Shown here in pieces: positions 6,417 through 11,640 of a stretch of DNA of 16,725 bases. The stretch lies in the NCBI GenBank assembly GCA_003242605.1, contig QGUZ01000093.1, forward strand, positions 1 through 16,725. The letters run 5' to 3'. Position numbers and translations under genes: made by a program. Below the pieces are notes generated by a model that ran no database searches, was not told the DNA's origin, and saw nothing but the letters and a program-made list of their open reading frames with translations. This DNA is from Actinomycetota bacterium. Lineage in GTDB: Bacteria; Actinomycetota; Actinomycetes; Streptosporangiales; Streptosporangiaceae. Position 1 is the stretch's first letter. Every line of letters starts with the position of its first letter.

Positions 6417-6749
6417 ATGGACGTGCGCTGGGTGGGGCCGGACGGGCTCGAGGTGGTGCCGGGGACGCAGGACGGGCGGCAGGTGCTGCGGGTACGGCGG
6501 CGCGGCCGTCACGTCGCCGACTGCTACTCGGTGGCGGAGGTCGCCCGGCACGTCGACCTCGCCGACCTGTGCGAGGTGATCACCCTGCGCCCGGCCGCCG
6601 CCCGGGCCCGCCGGGCCGCCGGATCCCGAGGTCGGCGACGGTCGGAAGGTCGATCCGAGCAAGTTGGGCAATTGATTTCGCGTCAGCGCCCAGATCCGTG
6701 TATGGTTACTGGTGTCCAGGGCGACGAGCCCGAGGACAGGCCCCTTTAG
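6417..6749 (+). CDS. Small hypothetical protein, open frame running into tRNA-Thr
   Basis: The frame from ATG 6417 gives 110 residues. The first about 60 (VRWVGPDGLEVVPGTQDGRQVLRVRRRGRHVADCYSV..., written only in part) look like a compact folded domain ending in AEVARHVDLADLCEV, with coding-type third positions. The rest is Arg/Gly-rich, overlaps the tRNA promoter (TATGGT at 6701-6706), and stops only at 6747-6749, ten bases inside tRNA-Thr. I do not recognise the family. The N-terminal part is probably a real protein; the tail is doubtful and could reflect a lost stop codon or a frameshift. The start is supported by a leaderless-type TAGGCT box. Confidence 0.5.
   Translation: MDVRWVGPDGLEVVPGTQDGRQVLRVRRRGRHVADCYSVAEVARHVDLADLCEVITLRPAAARARRAAGSRGRRRSEGRSEQVGQLISRQRPDPCMVTGVQGDEPEDRPL
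6701..6706 (+). promoter_or_regulatory. -10 box of tRNA-Thr
   Basis: TATGGT lies 33 bases before the tRNA in a locally AT-richer stretch (6661-6710). TTGATT at 6673-6678 is a possible -35 box, but its 22-base spacing is too long, so the -35 remains uncertain. Confidence 0.45.
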
Positions 6750-6815
6750 CTCAGTCGGCAGAGCGTCTCCATGGTAAGGAGAAGGTCTACGGTTCGATTC
6801 CGTAAAGGGGCTCCA
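6740..6815 (+). tRNA. tRNA-Thr (anticodon GGT)
   Basis: A full cloverleaf can be drawn. The acceptor stem pairs GCCCCTT (6740-6746) with AAGGGGC (6805-6811), and the D stem pairs GCTC with GAGC. The anticodon stem TCTCC/GGAGA (6766-6770, 6778-6782) holds loop ATGGTAA with anticodon GGT at 6773-6775. The T arm is TACGG-TTCGATT-CCGTA (6788-6804). The discriminator is T6812 and CCA is encoded at 6813-6815. Confidence 0.97.
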
Positions 6816-6964
6816 CGTCCGGAGGGTCTGCTTGAAGCGATTCGAGTGGACCTTTTGGCGTGACCAGGGGGTTCCGGACTGTCGTCCGGATGCGGATCCC
6901 GGCCGCCAAGCGGCGGTCCCCAGAGCCGTGCCGGAGCATCCTCCAAGGTCGGGTATCCTAACCT

Positions 6965-6984
6965 GGCCGGCGGATGCGCCGGCC
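6965..6984 (+). promoter_or_regulatory. Hairpin directly upstream of tRNA-Met
   Basis: GGCCGGCG (6965-6972) pairs perfectly with CGCCGGCC (6977-6984) around a four-base loop, only three bases before the mature tRNA 5' end. Just upstream, TATCCT (6954-6959) is a plausible -10 box. If transcription begins near 6966, the hairpin is the 5' leader removed by RNase P. Confidence 0.4.
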
Positions 6985-6987
6985 CGA

Positions 6988-7061
6988 GGCGGAGTAGCTC
7001 AGTCTGGCAGAGCAAGCGGCTCATAATCGCTGTGTCGCCGGTTCAAGTCCGGCCTCCGCTA
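6988..7061 (+). tRNA. tRNA-Met (anticodon CAT), elongator type
   Basis: The acceptor stem pairs GGCGGAG (6988-6994) with CTCCGCT (7054-7060), with a G-U first pair, and the D stem is GCTC/GAGC. The anticodon stem AGCGG/TCGCT has a G-U last pair and loop CTCATAA, giving CAT at 7022-7024. The T arm is GCCGG-TTCAAGT-CCGGC (7037-7053). The discriminator is A7061. CCA is not encoded (CTA follows), unlike the neighbouring tRNA-Thr. A paired first acceptor position argues against initiator tRNA; a CAT tRNA for Ile (lysidine) cannot be fully excluded. Confidence 0.95.
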
Positions 7062-7144
7062 CTACCCTTCCCGATCTCCCCCATCAGGGGGGCGATCGGG
7101 TGTGGGTTGTCCACGAGTCCCGAAACCAGAAAGGCACTCCCCAC

Positions 7145-7309
7145 GTGGCTGCCACCGATGTTAGGCCGAAGATCACGCTGGCCTGCCAGGAGTGCAAGCA
7201 CCGCAACTACATCACTCGCAAGAACCGGCGTAACGACCCTGACCGGCTGGAGCTGAGGAAGTACTGCCCGAACTGCAAGCGGCACCAGCCCCACCGCGAG
7301 ACCCGCTGA
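7145..7309 (+). CDS. rpmG: 50S ribosomal protein L33
   Basis: The 54-residue protein matches bacterial L33 along its length: RPKITLACQECKHRNYITRKNRRN then LELRKYCPNCKRHQPHRETR (given in part). Two CxxC pairs (Cys14/Cys17 and Cys41/Cys44) make it the zinc-binding C+ form. It is a structural protein of the large ribosomal subunit. The GTG start at 7145 follows AAGG at 7131-7134 by ten bases and gives the usual family length; upstream in-frame codons are not L33-like. The gene follows tRNA-Met by 83 bases and ends at a strong intrinsic terminator at 7387. Confidence 0.97.
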   Translation: MAATDVRPKITLACQECKHRNYITRKNRRNDPDRLELRKYCPNCKRHQPHRETR

Positions 7310-7386
7310 GCAGCGGTCCGCGGCCCGGCGGGGACGCCGGTCGGCAGGCCCCGATCGGGGAGCCGGTTGCCGTGTGATGGGAGTTC

Positions 7387-7419
7387 CGCCCGCCAGATCC
7401 TGGCGGGCGTGAGCATTTT
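7387..7419 (+). terminator. Intrinsic terminator after rpmG
   Basis: CGCCCGCCAG (7387-7396) pairs perfectly with CTGGCGGGCG (7400-7409) around a three-base loop. ATTTT follows at 7415-7419. A smaller palindrome, CCCCGATCGGGG (7349-7360), precedes it. It separates the ribosomal gene from the dehydratase genes. Confidence 0.75.
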
Positions 7420-7553
7420 CAGGGGAGGTGCGGGTCGGCGGCGCTCGTCGTCGGCTCCTCGTGAGGCTCCCCGTGAGCGAGACGGTCGGGAAACCGCTCT
7501 GTTAGGGTGTCGGCTTGGTCGATCGTCGAGTTCACGAGGGGGGCACCGGCACG

Positions 7554-8003
7554 ATGGCCCTGAACCGGGACTTCATCGGGCGCAGCTATCCGGCGCCCGA
7601 GCCGTACGAGGTGTCCAGGGTGAAGATCAAGGAGTTCGCCCTGGCGATCGGTGACGAGAACCCGATCTACCTGAACCGGGAGGCCGCACGGGCCGCCGGG
7701 CATCCCGACGTCGTCGCCCCGCCGACCTTCCCCATCGTGTTCACCCTCACCGGCGCGAGCGAGGCGCTCGCCGACCCCGAGTTCGGCCTCAACTTCGCGA
7801 TGGTGGTCCACGGCGAGCAGCGCTTCGAGTACCGGCGCCCGATCTACGCCGGCGACGTGCTCAACCACACCTCGACGATCATGGACATCCGGAGCGTCGG
7901 CCGGAACGAGTTCGTGACCGTGCGCAGCGACGTCACCACCCTCGACGGCGAGCTCGTCTGCACCACCTACAACACCATCGTCGAGCGCGGAGGGGCGGCC
8001 TGA
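7554..8003 (+). CDS. hadA: HadA-type (3R)-hydroxyacyl-thioester dehydratase subunit (FAS1-like/MaoC N-terminal)
   Basis: The 149-residue hotdog-fold protein resembles mycobacterial HadA (Rv0635): MALNRDFIGRSYPAPEPYEVS start, FALAIGDENPIYLN (residues 28-41), then APPTFPIVFTL and FEYRRPIYAGDVL. HadA and HadB form a heterodimer that dehydrates 3-hydroxyacyl-ACP in FAS-II elongation. In HadA the hydratase His is absent: the GDENPIY segment has Tyr39 where HadB has His. It is therefore the non-catalytic, substrate-holding subunit. ATG 7554 follows GAGGGGGG (7536-7543) by ten bases; an in-frame TTG at 7515 is not needed. The gene is separated from hadB by one base. TAGGGT at 7503-7508 is a possible -10 box. 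Whether this organism makes mycolic acids cannot be told from the window. Confidence 0.9.
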   Translation: MALNRDFIGRSYPAPEPYEVSRVKIKEFALAIGDENPIYLNREAARAAGHPDVVAPPTFPIVFTLTGASEALADPEFGLNFAMVVHGEQRFEYRRPIYAGDVLNHTSTIMDIRSVGRNEFVTVRSDVTTLDGELVCTTYNTIVERGGAA

Positions 8004-8004
8004 G

Positions 8005-8433
8005 ATGGCGGCGACGGTCAAGTACGACGAGGTCGAGGTCGGCCAGGAGATCCCGCCGGTGGACTACCCGGTCCGCCGGATCAACCTCATCCAGTACGCA
8101 GGCGCGTCCGGCGACTTCAACCCGATCCACTGGAACGAGCGGTTCGCCAAGCAGGTCGGCCTGCCCGACGTCATCGCCCACGGCATGTACACCATGGCCC
8201 AGGGCGGGCGGTTCATCACCGACTGGGTCGGCGACCCCGGCGCGGTGCTCGACTACGGCGTGCGGTTCTCCTCGATGGTGGTCGTGCCGGACACCGACGA
8301 GGGCACCACGATCACCGTGAGCGGCGTGGTGGAGAGCAAGCTCGAGGACAACAAGGTGGTGATCGCGATCACCGCCAAGTCCGGCGGCAACCGCGTGCTG
8401 TCCAAGGCCCGCGCGGTCGTCCGCCTCGCCTGA
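8005..8433 (+). CDS. hadB: HadB-type (3R)-hydroxyacyl-thioester dehydratase, catalytic subunit (MaoC-like)
   Basis: The 142-residue MaoC hotdog protein carries the hydratase-2 signature YAGASGDFNPIHWN (residues 31-44), with catalytic Asp37 and His42, followed by GLPDVIAHGMYTM. It supplies the active site of the HadAB dimer acting on acyl-ACP or acyl-CoA. Its ATG lies one base after the hadA stop, and GGAGGGG (7989-7995) inside the end of hadA serves as its ribosome binding site. Coupled translation fits a 1:1 heterodimer. A hairpin (8441-8464) just past the stop closes the operon. Confidence 0.93.
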   Translation: MAATVKYDEVEVGQEIPPVDYPVRRINLIQYAGASGDFNPIHWNERFAKQVGLPDVIAHGMYTMAQGGRFITDWVGDPGAVLDYGVRFSSMVVVPDTDEGTTITVSGVVESKLEDNKVVIAITAKSGGNRVLSKARAVVRLA

Positions 8434-8440
8434 CCCGCCC

Positions 8441-8464
8441 GCCGGTACGGCCCGCCGTACCGGC
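8441..8464 (+). terminator. Hairpin terminator after hadB
   Basis: GCCGGTACGG (8441-8450) pairs perfectly with CCGTACCGGC (8455-8464) around a four-base loop, eight bases past the stop codon. There is no T run. Confidence 0.55.
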
Positions 8465-8508
8465 CGGTTCCGGACGCCGGCGGGCGATTCCCGGGCGGGC
8501 TCGCGGGG

Positions 8509-8514
8509 TAGCGT
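8509..8514 (+). promoter_or_regulatory. -10 box, likely leaderless start of the 8521 gene
   Basis: TAGCGT ends six bases before the GTG at 8521. No Shine-Dalgarno sequence precedes that codon, so the transcript probably starts at the G of GTG. Confidence 0.5.
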
Positions 8515-8520
8515 GCGGGC

Positions 8521-9579
8521 GTGAGCGAAGCCACCGTCGAACCCCCGAGCCACGTTCGCGGGCTCGCCGAGAAGCGGGCCGAGGCGCGCGCCCGCCGCGA
8601 CTACGCCCAGGCCGACGTGCTGCGCGAGCGCATCGAGGAGGAGGGCTGGCTGGTCCGCGACACCCCCGCGGGCTTCGAGCTCGTCCCCAGGCCCGCCTTC
8701 CGGGTGTGGCCGACCGTCGCCTCCCTGCCGCAGCACGGCCCGTCCGATACCGCGGGCGGGCACGAGCGGCCCGGCACCCCGGTCGGCACCGAGCAGGCCG
8801 TCGCCGCGCAGACGCTGTGGGACGGCGCGCTGGCCGGCTCCCGGCTCGAGGAGGCGGTCGACGTCGGCGGCACCGGCCACGCCGCCGAGGCGTCCCGGAA
8901 GGTCACCGTGGGCCTGCTCGTCGACGGCTGGCCGTCCGACCTGCGGCGGTGCGTGGACGCGCTCGTCGCGCACACCGACGCCCGGATCCTCGCCATCGAC
9001 CTCGGCGACATCGACGGCGCCGGGACCGTGCTGCACGAGCTCGCCGAGCGGCACCCCGGCCGCATCGACGCCTGGCACGTGGCCGAGACCCCGCACTGGC
9101 GGGGCGGCTCGGCGGGCTGGGGCGCCGCCCGCACCAAGCTGCTGCGCATGGACGACGCCGACGTGCACGTGGTCATGGAGACCTCCGTGATCCTCACCGG
9201 GGACGCGCTCACCCCGCTGGTGGAGGCGCTCACCGGCGACGTGGTCGCCGCGGGCTGGCGCGGCGTCGACCCGGACCCGGACGGCCGCTCCTGGCACGAC
9301 GCCGGGCCCGGCGAGGTGCGGGCGCTGCTCGGCTACCTGTTCGCGGTGCGCCGCGACCGCGCCCTGGCCGCGGGCGGCTTCCCCGGCAAGGCCCGCTACT
9401 ACCGCAACGCCGACCTGGAGTTCTGCCTCACCCTCCCCGGCCGCAAGGTCGTGCCCGGCACCCCGCTGCCGGTGCACGCCGCACGCCACCGGGGCTACGC
9501 GGACGTCGACCCGGTCTACCGCGACCGCGAGTCCCGCCGCACCTACGGGCGGGTCCTGCGCCTGCTCCGCGGCTCCTGA
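8521..9579 (+). CDS. Glycosyltransferase-like protein with N-terminal CysRS C-terminal-like segment
   Basis: The 352-residue protein has two parts. Residues about 13-55 (LAEKRAEARARRDYAQADVL, then EEEGWLVRDTPAGFELVP) match the C-terminal helical segment of cysteinyl-tRNA synthetase, whose hallmark is AR..KD..xAD.iR..L...G..v.DTP.G. Residues about 126-350 resemble a family-2 glycosyltransferase GT-A fold: VTVGLLVDGWPSDLRRCVDAL, LAIDLGDIDG, then VHVVMETSVILTGDALTPLVEAL. A GT2 DxD motif would be expected near VVMETSV; here no acidic DxD is present. The C-terminal YYRNADLEFCLTL is strongly patterned. Activity and acceptor are unknown; it may be an inactive relative. The GTG start lies six bases after a TAGCGT -10 box. 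It sits between hadB and murB with only 19 bases before the murB start codon, so a cell-envelope role is possible. Confidence 0.75.
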   Translation: MSEATVEPPSHVRGLAEKRAEARARRDYAQADVLRERIEEEGWLVRDTPAGFELVPRPAFRVWPTVASLPQHGPSDTAGGHERPGTPVGTEQAVAAQTLWDGALAGSRLEEAVDVGGTGHAAEASRKVTVGLLVDGWPSDLRRCVDALVAHTDARILAIDLGDIDGAGTVLHELAERHPGRIDAWHVAETPHWRGGSAGWGAARTKLLRMDDADVHVVMETSVILTGDALTPLVEALTGDVVAAGWRGVDPDPDGRSWHDAGPGEVRALLGYLFAVRRDRALAAGGFPGKARYYRNADLEFCLTLPGRKVVPGTPLPVHAARHRGYADVDPVYRDRESRRTYGRVLRLLRGS

Positions 9580-9584
9580 CCCCC

Positions 9585-9590
9585 TAGGCT
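9585..9590 (+). promoter_or_regulatory. -10 box, likely leaderless start of murB
   Basis: TAGGCT ends eight bases before GTG 9599 and overlaps the alternative TTG codon at 9590. No ribosome binding site is present, so initiation on a leaderless message at GTG 9599 is the simplest reading. Confidence 0.5.
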
Positions 9591-9598
9591 TGACCTTC

Positions 9599-10666
9599 GT
9601 GAACGAGCGTTTGCAGGGGGTACGGCTCGCGCCGTACACCACGTTGCGGCTGGGCGGCCCGGCCAAGACGTTCGCCGAGGCCCGCACCGACGAGGAACTC
9701 GTGCAGCTGGTCGCGGAGGCGGACCGGGCGGGCGAGCCGGTGCTCGTGCTCGGCGGCGGCAGCAACGTCGTGATCGCCGACGCGGGCTTCGACGGGCTCG
9801 TGGTCCGCGTCGCCACGGCCGGGGTGCACGTGGCCGCCGACGGTGACCGGGTGCGGGTGACCGCGGCGGCGGGCGAGGACTGGGACGCGCTGGTGCGGCG
9901 CTGCGTCGCGGAGGGCTGGTCCGGGGTCGAGTGCCTGTCCGGCATCCCCGGCCTGGTCGGCGCCACGCCGATCCAGAACGTGGGCGCCTACGGCCAGGAC
10001 GTCTCGCAGACGATCGAGCGGGTCCGGGCCTACGACCGGCGGCGCGGCGAGGTGGTGGAGCTGCCCGCGGAGCGCTGCGGGTTCTCCTACCGCAACAGCG
10101 CGTTCAAACAGGACCTCGGCCGCTACGTGGTGCTCGACGTCACCTACGCCCTCGCCCGCTCGCGCGAGTCCGGGCCGATCGGGTACGCCGAGCTGGCGAA
10201 CCGGCTCGGGGTCGCCCTCGGCGACCGGGTGCCGCTCTCCGCGGCCCGCGAGGCCGTGCTCGAGCTGCGCCGCGGCAAGGGCATGGTGCTCGACCCGGAC
10301 GACCCCGACACCTGCAGCGCGGGCTCGTTCTTCACCAACCCGGTGCTCACCGCCGAGCAGGCCGCCGAGCTCGAGCGCCGCGCCCCCGGCTACCCGCGCT
10401 GGGAGGTGGGCGGCGGCGCGGTCAAGGTGCCCGCGGCCTGGCTGATCGAGCACGCCGGGTTCCCCAAGGGCTACCGCCGCGGCCCGGTGCGGATCTCCAC
10501 CAAGCACACGCTCGCGCTCACCCACCCGGGCGGGCTCGGCGGGCCGTACGAGCGGGCCACCGCCGCCGACCTGATCGCCCTCGCCGCCGAGGTGCGCGAC
10601 GGGGTGGAGGCGAAGTTCGGGGTGCGGCTGGTCAACGAGCCGGTGCTCGTCGGCCTGGAGCTGTGA
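9599..10666 (+). CDS. murB: UDP-N-acetylmuramate dehydrogenase (UDP-N-acetylenolpyruvoylglucosamine reductase)
   Basis: The 355-residue flavoprotein uses NADPH to reduce UDP-GlcNAc-enolpyruvate to UDP-MurNAc in cytoplasmic peptidoglycan synthesis. FAD-binding motifs are YTTLRLGGPA (about 13-22), VLGGGSNVVIAD (50-61) and LSGIPGLVGATPIQNVGAYG (113-132). Catalytic residues can be aligned with E. coli MurB: Arg165 in SYRNSAFK, Ser243 in GSFFTNP and Glu347 in NEPVLVG, matching Arg159, Ser229 and Glu325. Length and motif order fit the type I enzyme. The start is taken as GTG 9599 because of the TAGGCT box eight bases upstream; TTG at 9590 would add three residues. The gene ends at a strong terminator. 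Confidence 0.96.
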   Translation: MNERLQGVRLAPYTTLRLGGPAKTFAEARTDEELVQLVAEADRAGEPVLVLGGGSNVVIADAGFDGLVVRVATAGVHVAADGDRVRVTAAAGEDWDALVRRCVAEGWSGVECLSGIPGLVGATPIQNVGAYGQDVSQTIERVRAYDRRRGEVVELPAERCGFSYRNSAFKQDLGRYVVLDVTYALARSRESGPIGYAELANRLGVALGDRVPLSAAREAVLELRRGKGMVLDPDDPDTCSAGSFFTNPVLTAEQAAELERRAPGYPRWEVGGGAVKVPAAWLIEHAGFPKGYRRGPVRISTKHTLALTHPGGLGGPYERATAADLIALAAEVRDGVEAKFGVRLVNEPVLVGLEL

Positions 10667-10684
10667 CGTTCGCTTTCCGCGGAG

Positions 10685-10718
10685 CCGGGGCGGATGACCC
10701 GCCCCGGGGACGCTTTTT
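10685..10718 (+). terminator. Intrinsic terminator after murB
   Basis: CCGGGGCGG (10685-10693) pairs perfectly with CCGCCCCGG (10699-10707) around a five-base loop, followed by TTTTT at 10714-10718. It lies 18 bases past the murB stop and upstream of the next promoter. Confidence 0.8.
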
Positions 10719-10732
10719 GCCCGGGCGGGTGT

Positions 10733-10738
10733 TAAGGT
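10733..10738 (+). promoter_or_regulatory. -10 box upstream of the Mn riboswitch
   Basis: TAAGGT is a plausible -10 box that would start transcription near 10745, just before the first paired base of the riboswitch at 10749. No clear -35 box is seen. Confidence 0.4.
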
Positions 10739-10748
10739 CGGGTGGCAA

Positions 10749-10857
10749 CCGAAGGGGAGTAGTCCCAATCGCGTGATCGACATGCTGGCCCCGGGGCCGT
10801 GCCACGGCTCGGGTGCCCGGTCACGCGGGCCCGGTCACGGGCGGACGAGACCTTCGG
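10749..10857 (+). promoter_or_regulatory. yybP-ykoY manganese riboswitch
   Basis: The closing stem P1 pairs CCGAAGG (10749-10755) with CCTTCGG (10851-10857). Inside it are the two family hallmarks: GGGGAGTAG (10754-10762) at the 5' side and CGAGACC (10846-10852) at the 3' side. This is the established Mn2+ aptamer class, which very often controls cation exporters of the GDT1/UPF0016, MntP and P-type ATPase families. Downstream, CTTCGG of P1 can instead pair with CCGAAG (10904-10909), and CTCGGC (10858-10863) with GCCGAG (10888-10893), giving a rival structure. The gene it precedes is exactly of the expected kind. Confidence 0.9.
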
Positions 10858-10921
10858 CTCGGCAACGTGCGATCAACGCGCTGCCGGGCCGAGGCCGTCG
10901 TGCCCGAAGACCGGGACGCCG

Positions 10922-10961
10922 CCGAGGTCCGGCCGCGTCCGACCTGGAAGGGCGACCTCGG
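10922..10961 (+). promoter_or_regulatory. Hairpin enclosing RBS and start of the GDT1-like gene (expression platform)
   Basis: CCGAGGTC (10922-10929) pairs perfectly with GACCTCGG (10954-10961). The loop holds the Shine-Dalgarno GGAAGGG (10946-10952) and the stem reaches the first base of GTG 10961. AGGTC of the left arm can also pair with GACCT at 10941-10945. Folding of this hairpin would block translation, so it is a good candidate for the riboswitch output. Confidence 0.5.
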
Positions 10962-11530
10962 TGGAAGCGTTCTGGATCAGTCTTTGGATGATCTTCGTGG
11001 CCGAGCTGGGCGACAAGAGCCAGCTCATGGCCCTGGCCTTCGCCACCCGGTACCGGCCGTGGATCGTGCTCGCCGGCATCACCATCGCGACGACCGTGGT
11101 GCACCTGGTGAGCGTGGCGATCGGCGGCGTGATCGGTACCGCGCTGCCGACCACGGCGATCAAGATCGCCGCCGCCCTCGCGTTCTTCGGGTTCGCGATC
11201 TGGACGCTGCGCGGCGACGAGCTGAGCGAGGAGGAGTCCGCCAAGGCCACCCGCGTCGTCGGCAGCGCCCTGCTCGCGGTCACCACCGCGTTCTTCCTCA
11301 GCGAGCTGGGGGATAAGACCATGCTCGCCACGATCACCCTCGCCACCCACAACGGCTGGGTCGGCACCTGGATCGGCTCGACCGTGGGCATGGTCGCCGC
11401 CGACGCGCTCGCCATCCTCGTCGGCGCGCTGCTCGGCAAGAGCCTGCCCGAGCGGTTCGTCCGGTACGGCGCGGCCGCCCTGTTCGCCGTCTTCGGCGTC
11501 CTGCTGCTCGTCGACGCCCTGGCGGCCTGA
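10961..11530 (+). CDS. GDT1/TMEM165 (UPF0016) family Mn2+/cation exporter
   Basis: The 189-residue membrane protein has about six hydrophobic segments in two homologous halves. Each half carries the family motif E-x-G-D-K-[TS]: ELGDKS at 15-20 and ELGDKT at 115-120, exactly 100 residues apart. Family members export Mn2+ (or Ca2+) from the cytoplasm in exchange for protons; the motifs form the ion site. Control by the Mn riboswitch directly upstream points to Mn2+ as substrate. GTG 10961 follows GGAAGGG by eight bases and places the first membrane segment (WISLWMIFVAELGDK) at the N-terminus, as usual. Upstream in-frame sequence belongs to the riboswitch, not to protein. Confidence 0.93.
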   Translation: MEAFWISLWMIFVAELGDKSQLMALAFATRYRPWIVLAGITIATTVVHLVSVAIGGVIGTALPTTAIKIAAALAFFGFAIWTLRGDELSEEESAKATRVVGSALLAVTTAFFLSELGDKTMLATITLATHNGWVGTWIGSTVGMVAADALAILVGALLGKSLPERFVRYGAAALFAVFGVLLLVDALAA

Positions 11531-11538
11531 CCGGTCGC

Positions 11539-11556
11539 CCCCGGCGCGCGCCGGGG
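11539..11556 (+). terminator. Palindromic hairpin after the GDT1-like gene
   Basis: An 18-base perfect palindrome (CCCCGGC arms around GCGC) starts eight bases past the stop. There is no T run. Because it is symmetric it could also act on the minus-strand regulator gene, whose stop is at 11641. Confidence 0.5.
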
Positions 11557-11640
11557 ACGGCGCCCCAGGCAGCGGCCCGGGTGGCGGTGCGGGTGACCGG
11601 CGCCGGCGGGCGGCCCGGGTGACCGAATCAGGCCGGCGGC

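Noticed and set aside
6832..7026. 64-codon plus-strand frame between the tRNAs
   Set aside because: It ends inside tRNA-Met and shows no protein-like pattern; the interval is better explained by tRNA flanking hairpins and promoter.
7933..9966. Minus-strand open frame of 677 codons
   Set aside because: Antisense to hadB, the glycosyltransferase-like gene and murB; composition is typical of a shadow frame.
11574..11622. Repeated GGCCCGGGTG sequences
   Set aside because: Short GC-rich direct repeats of this kind are expected by chance in this composition, and there is no regular array.
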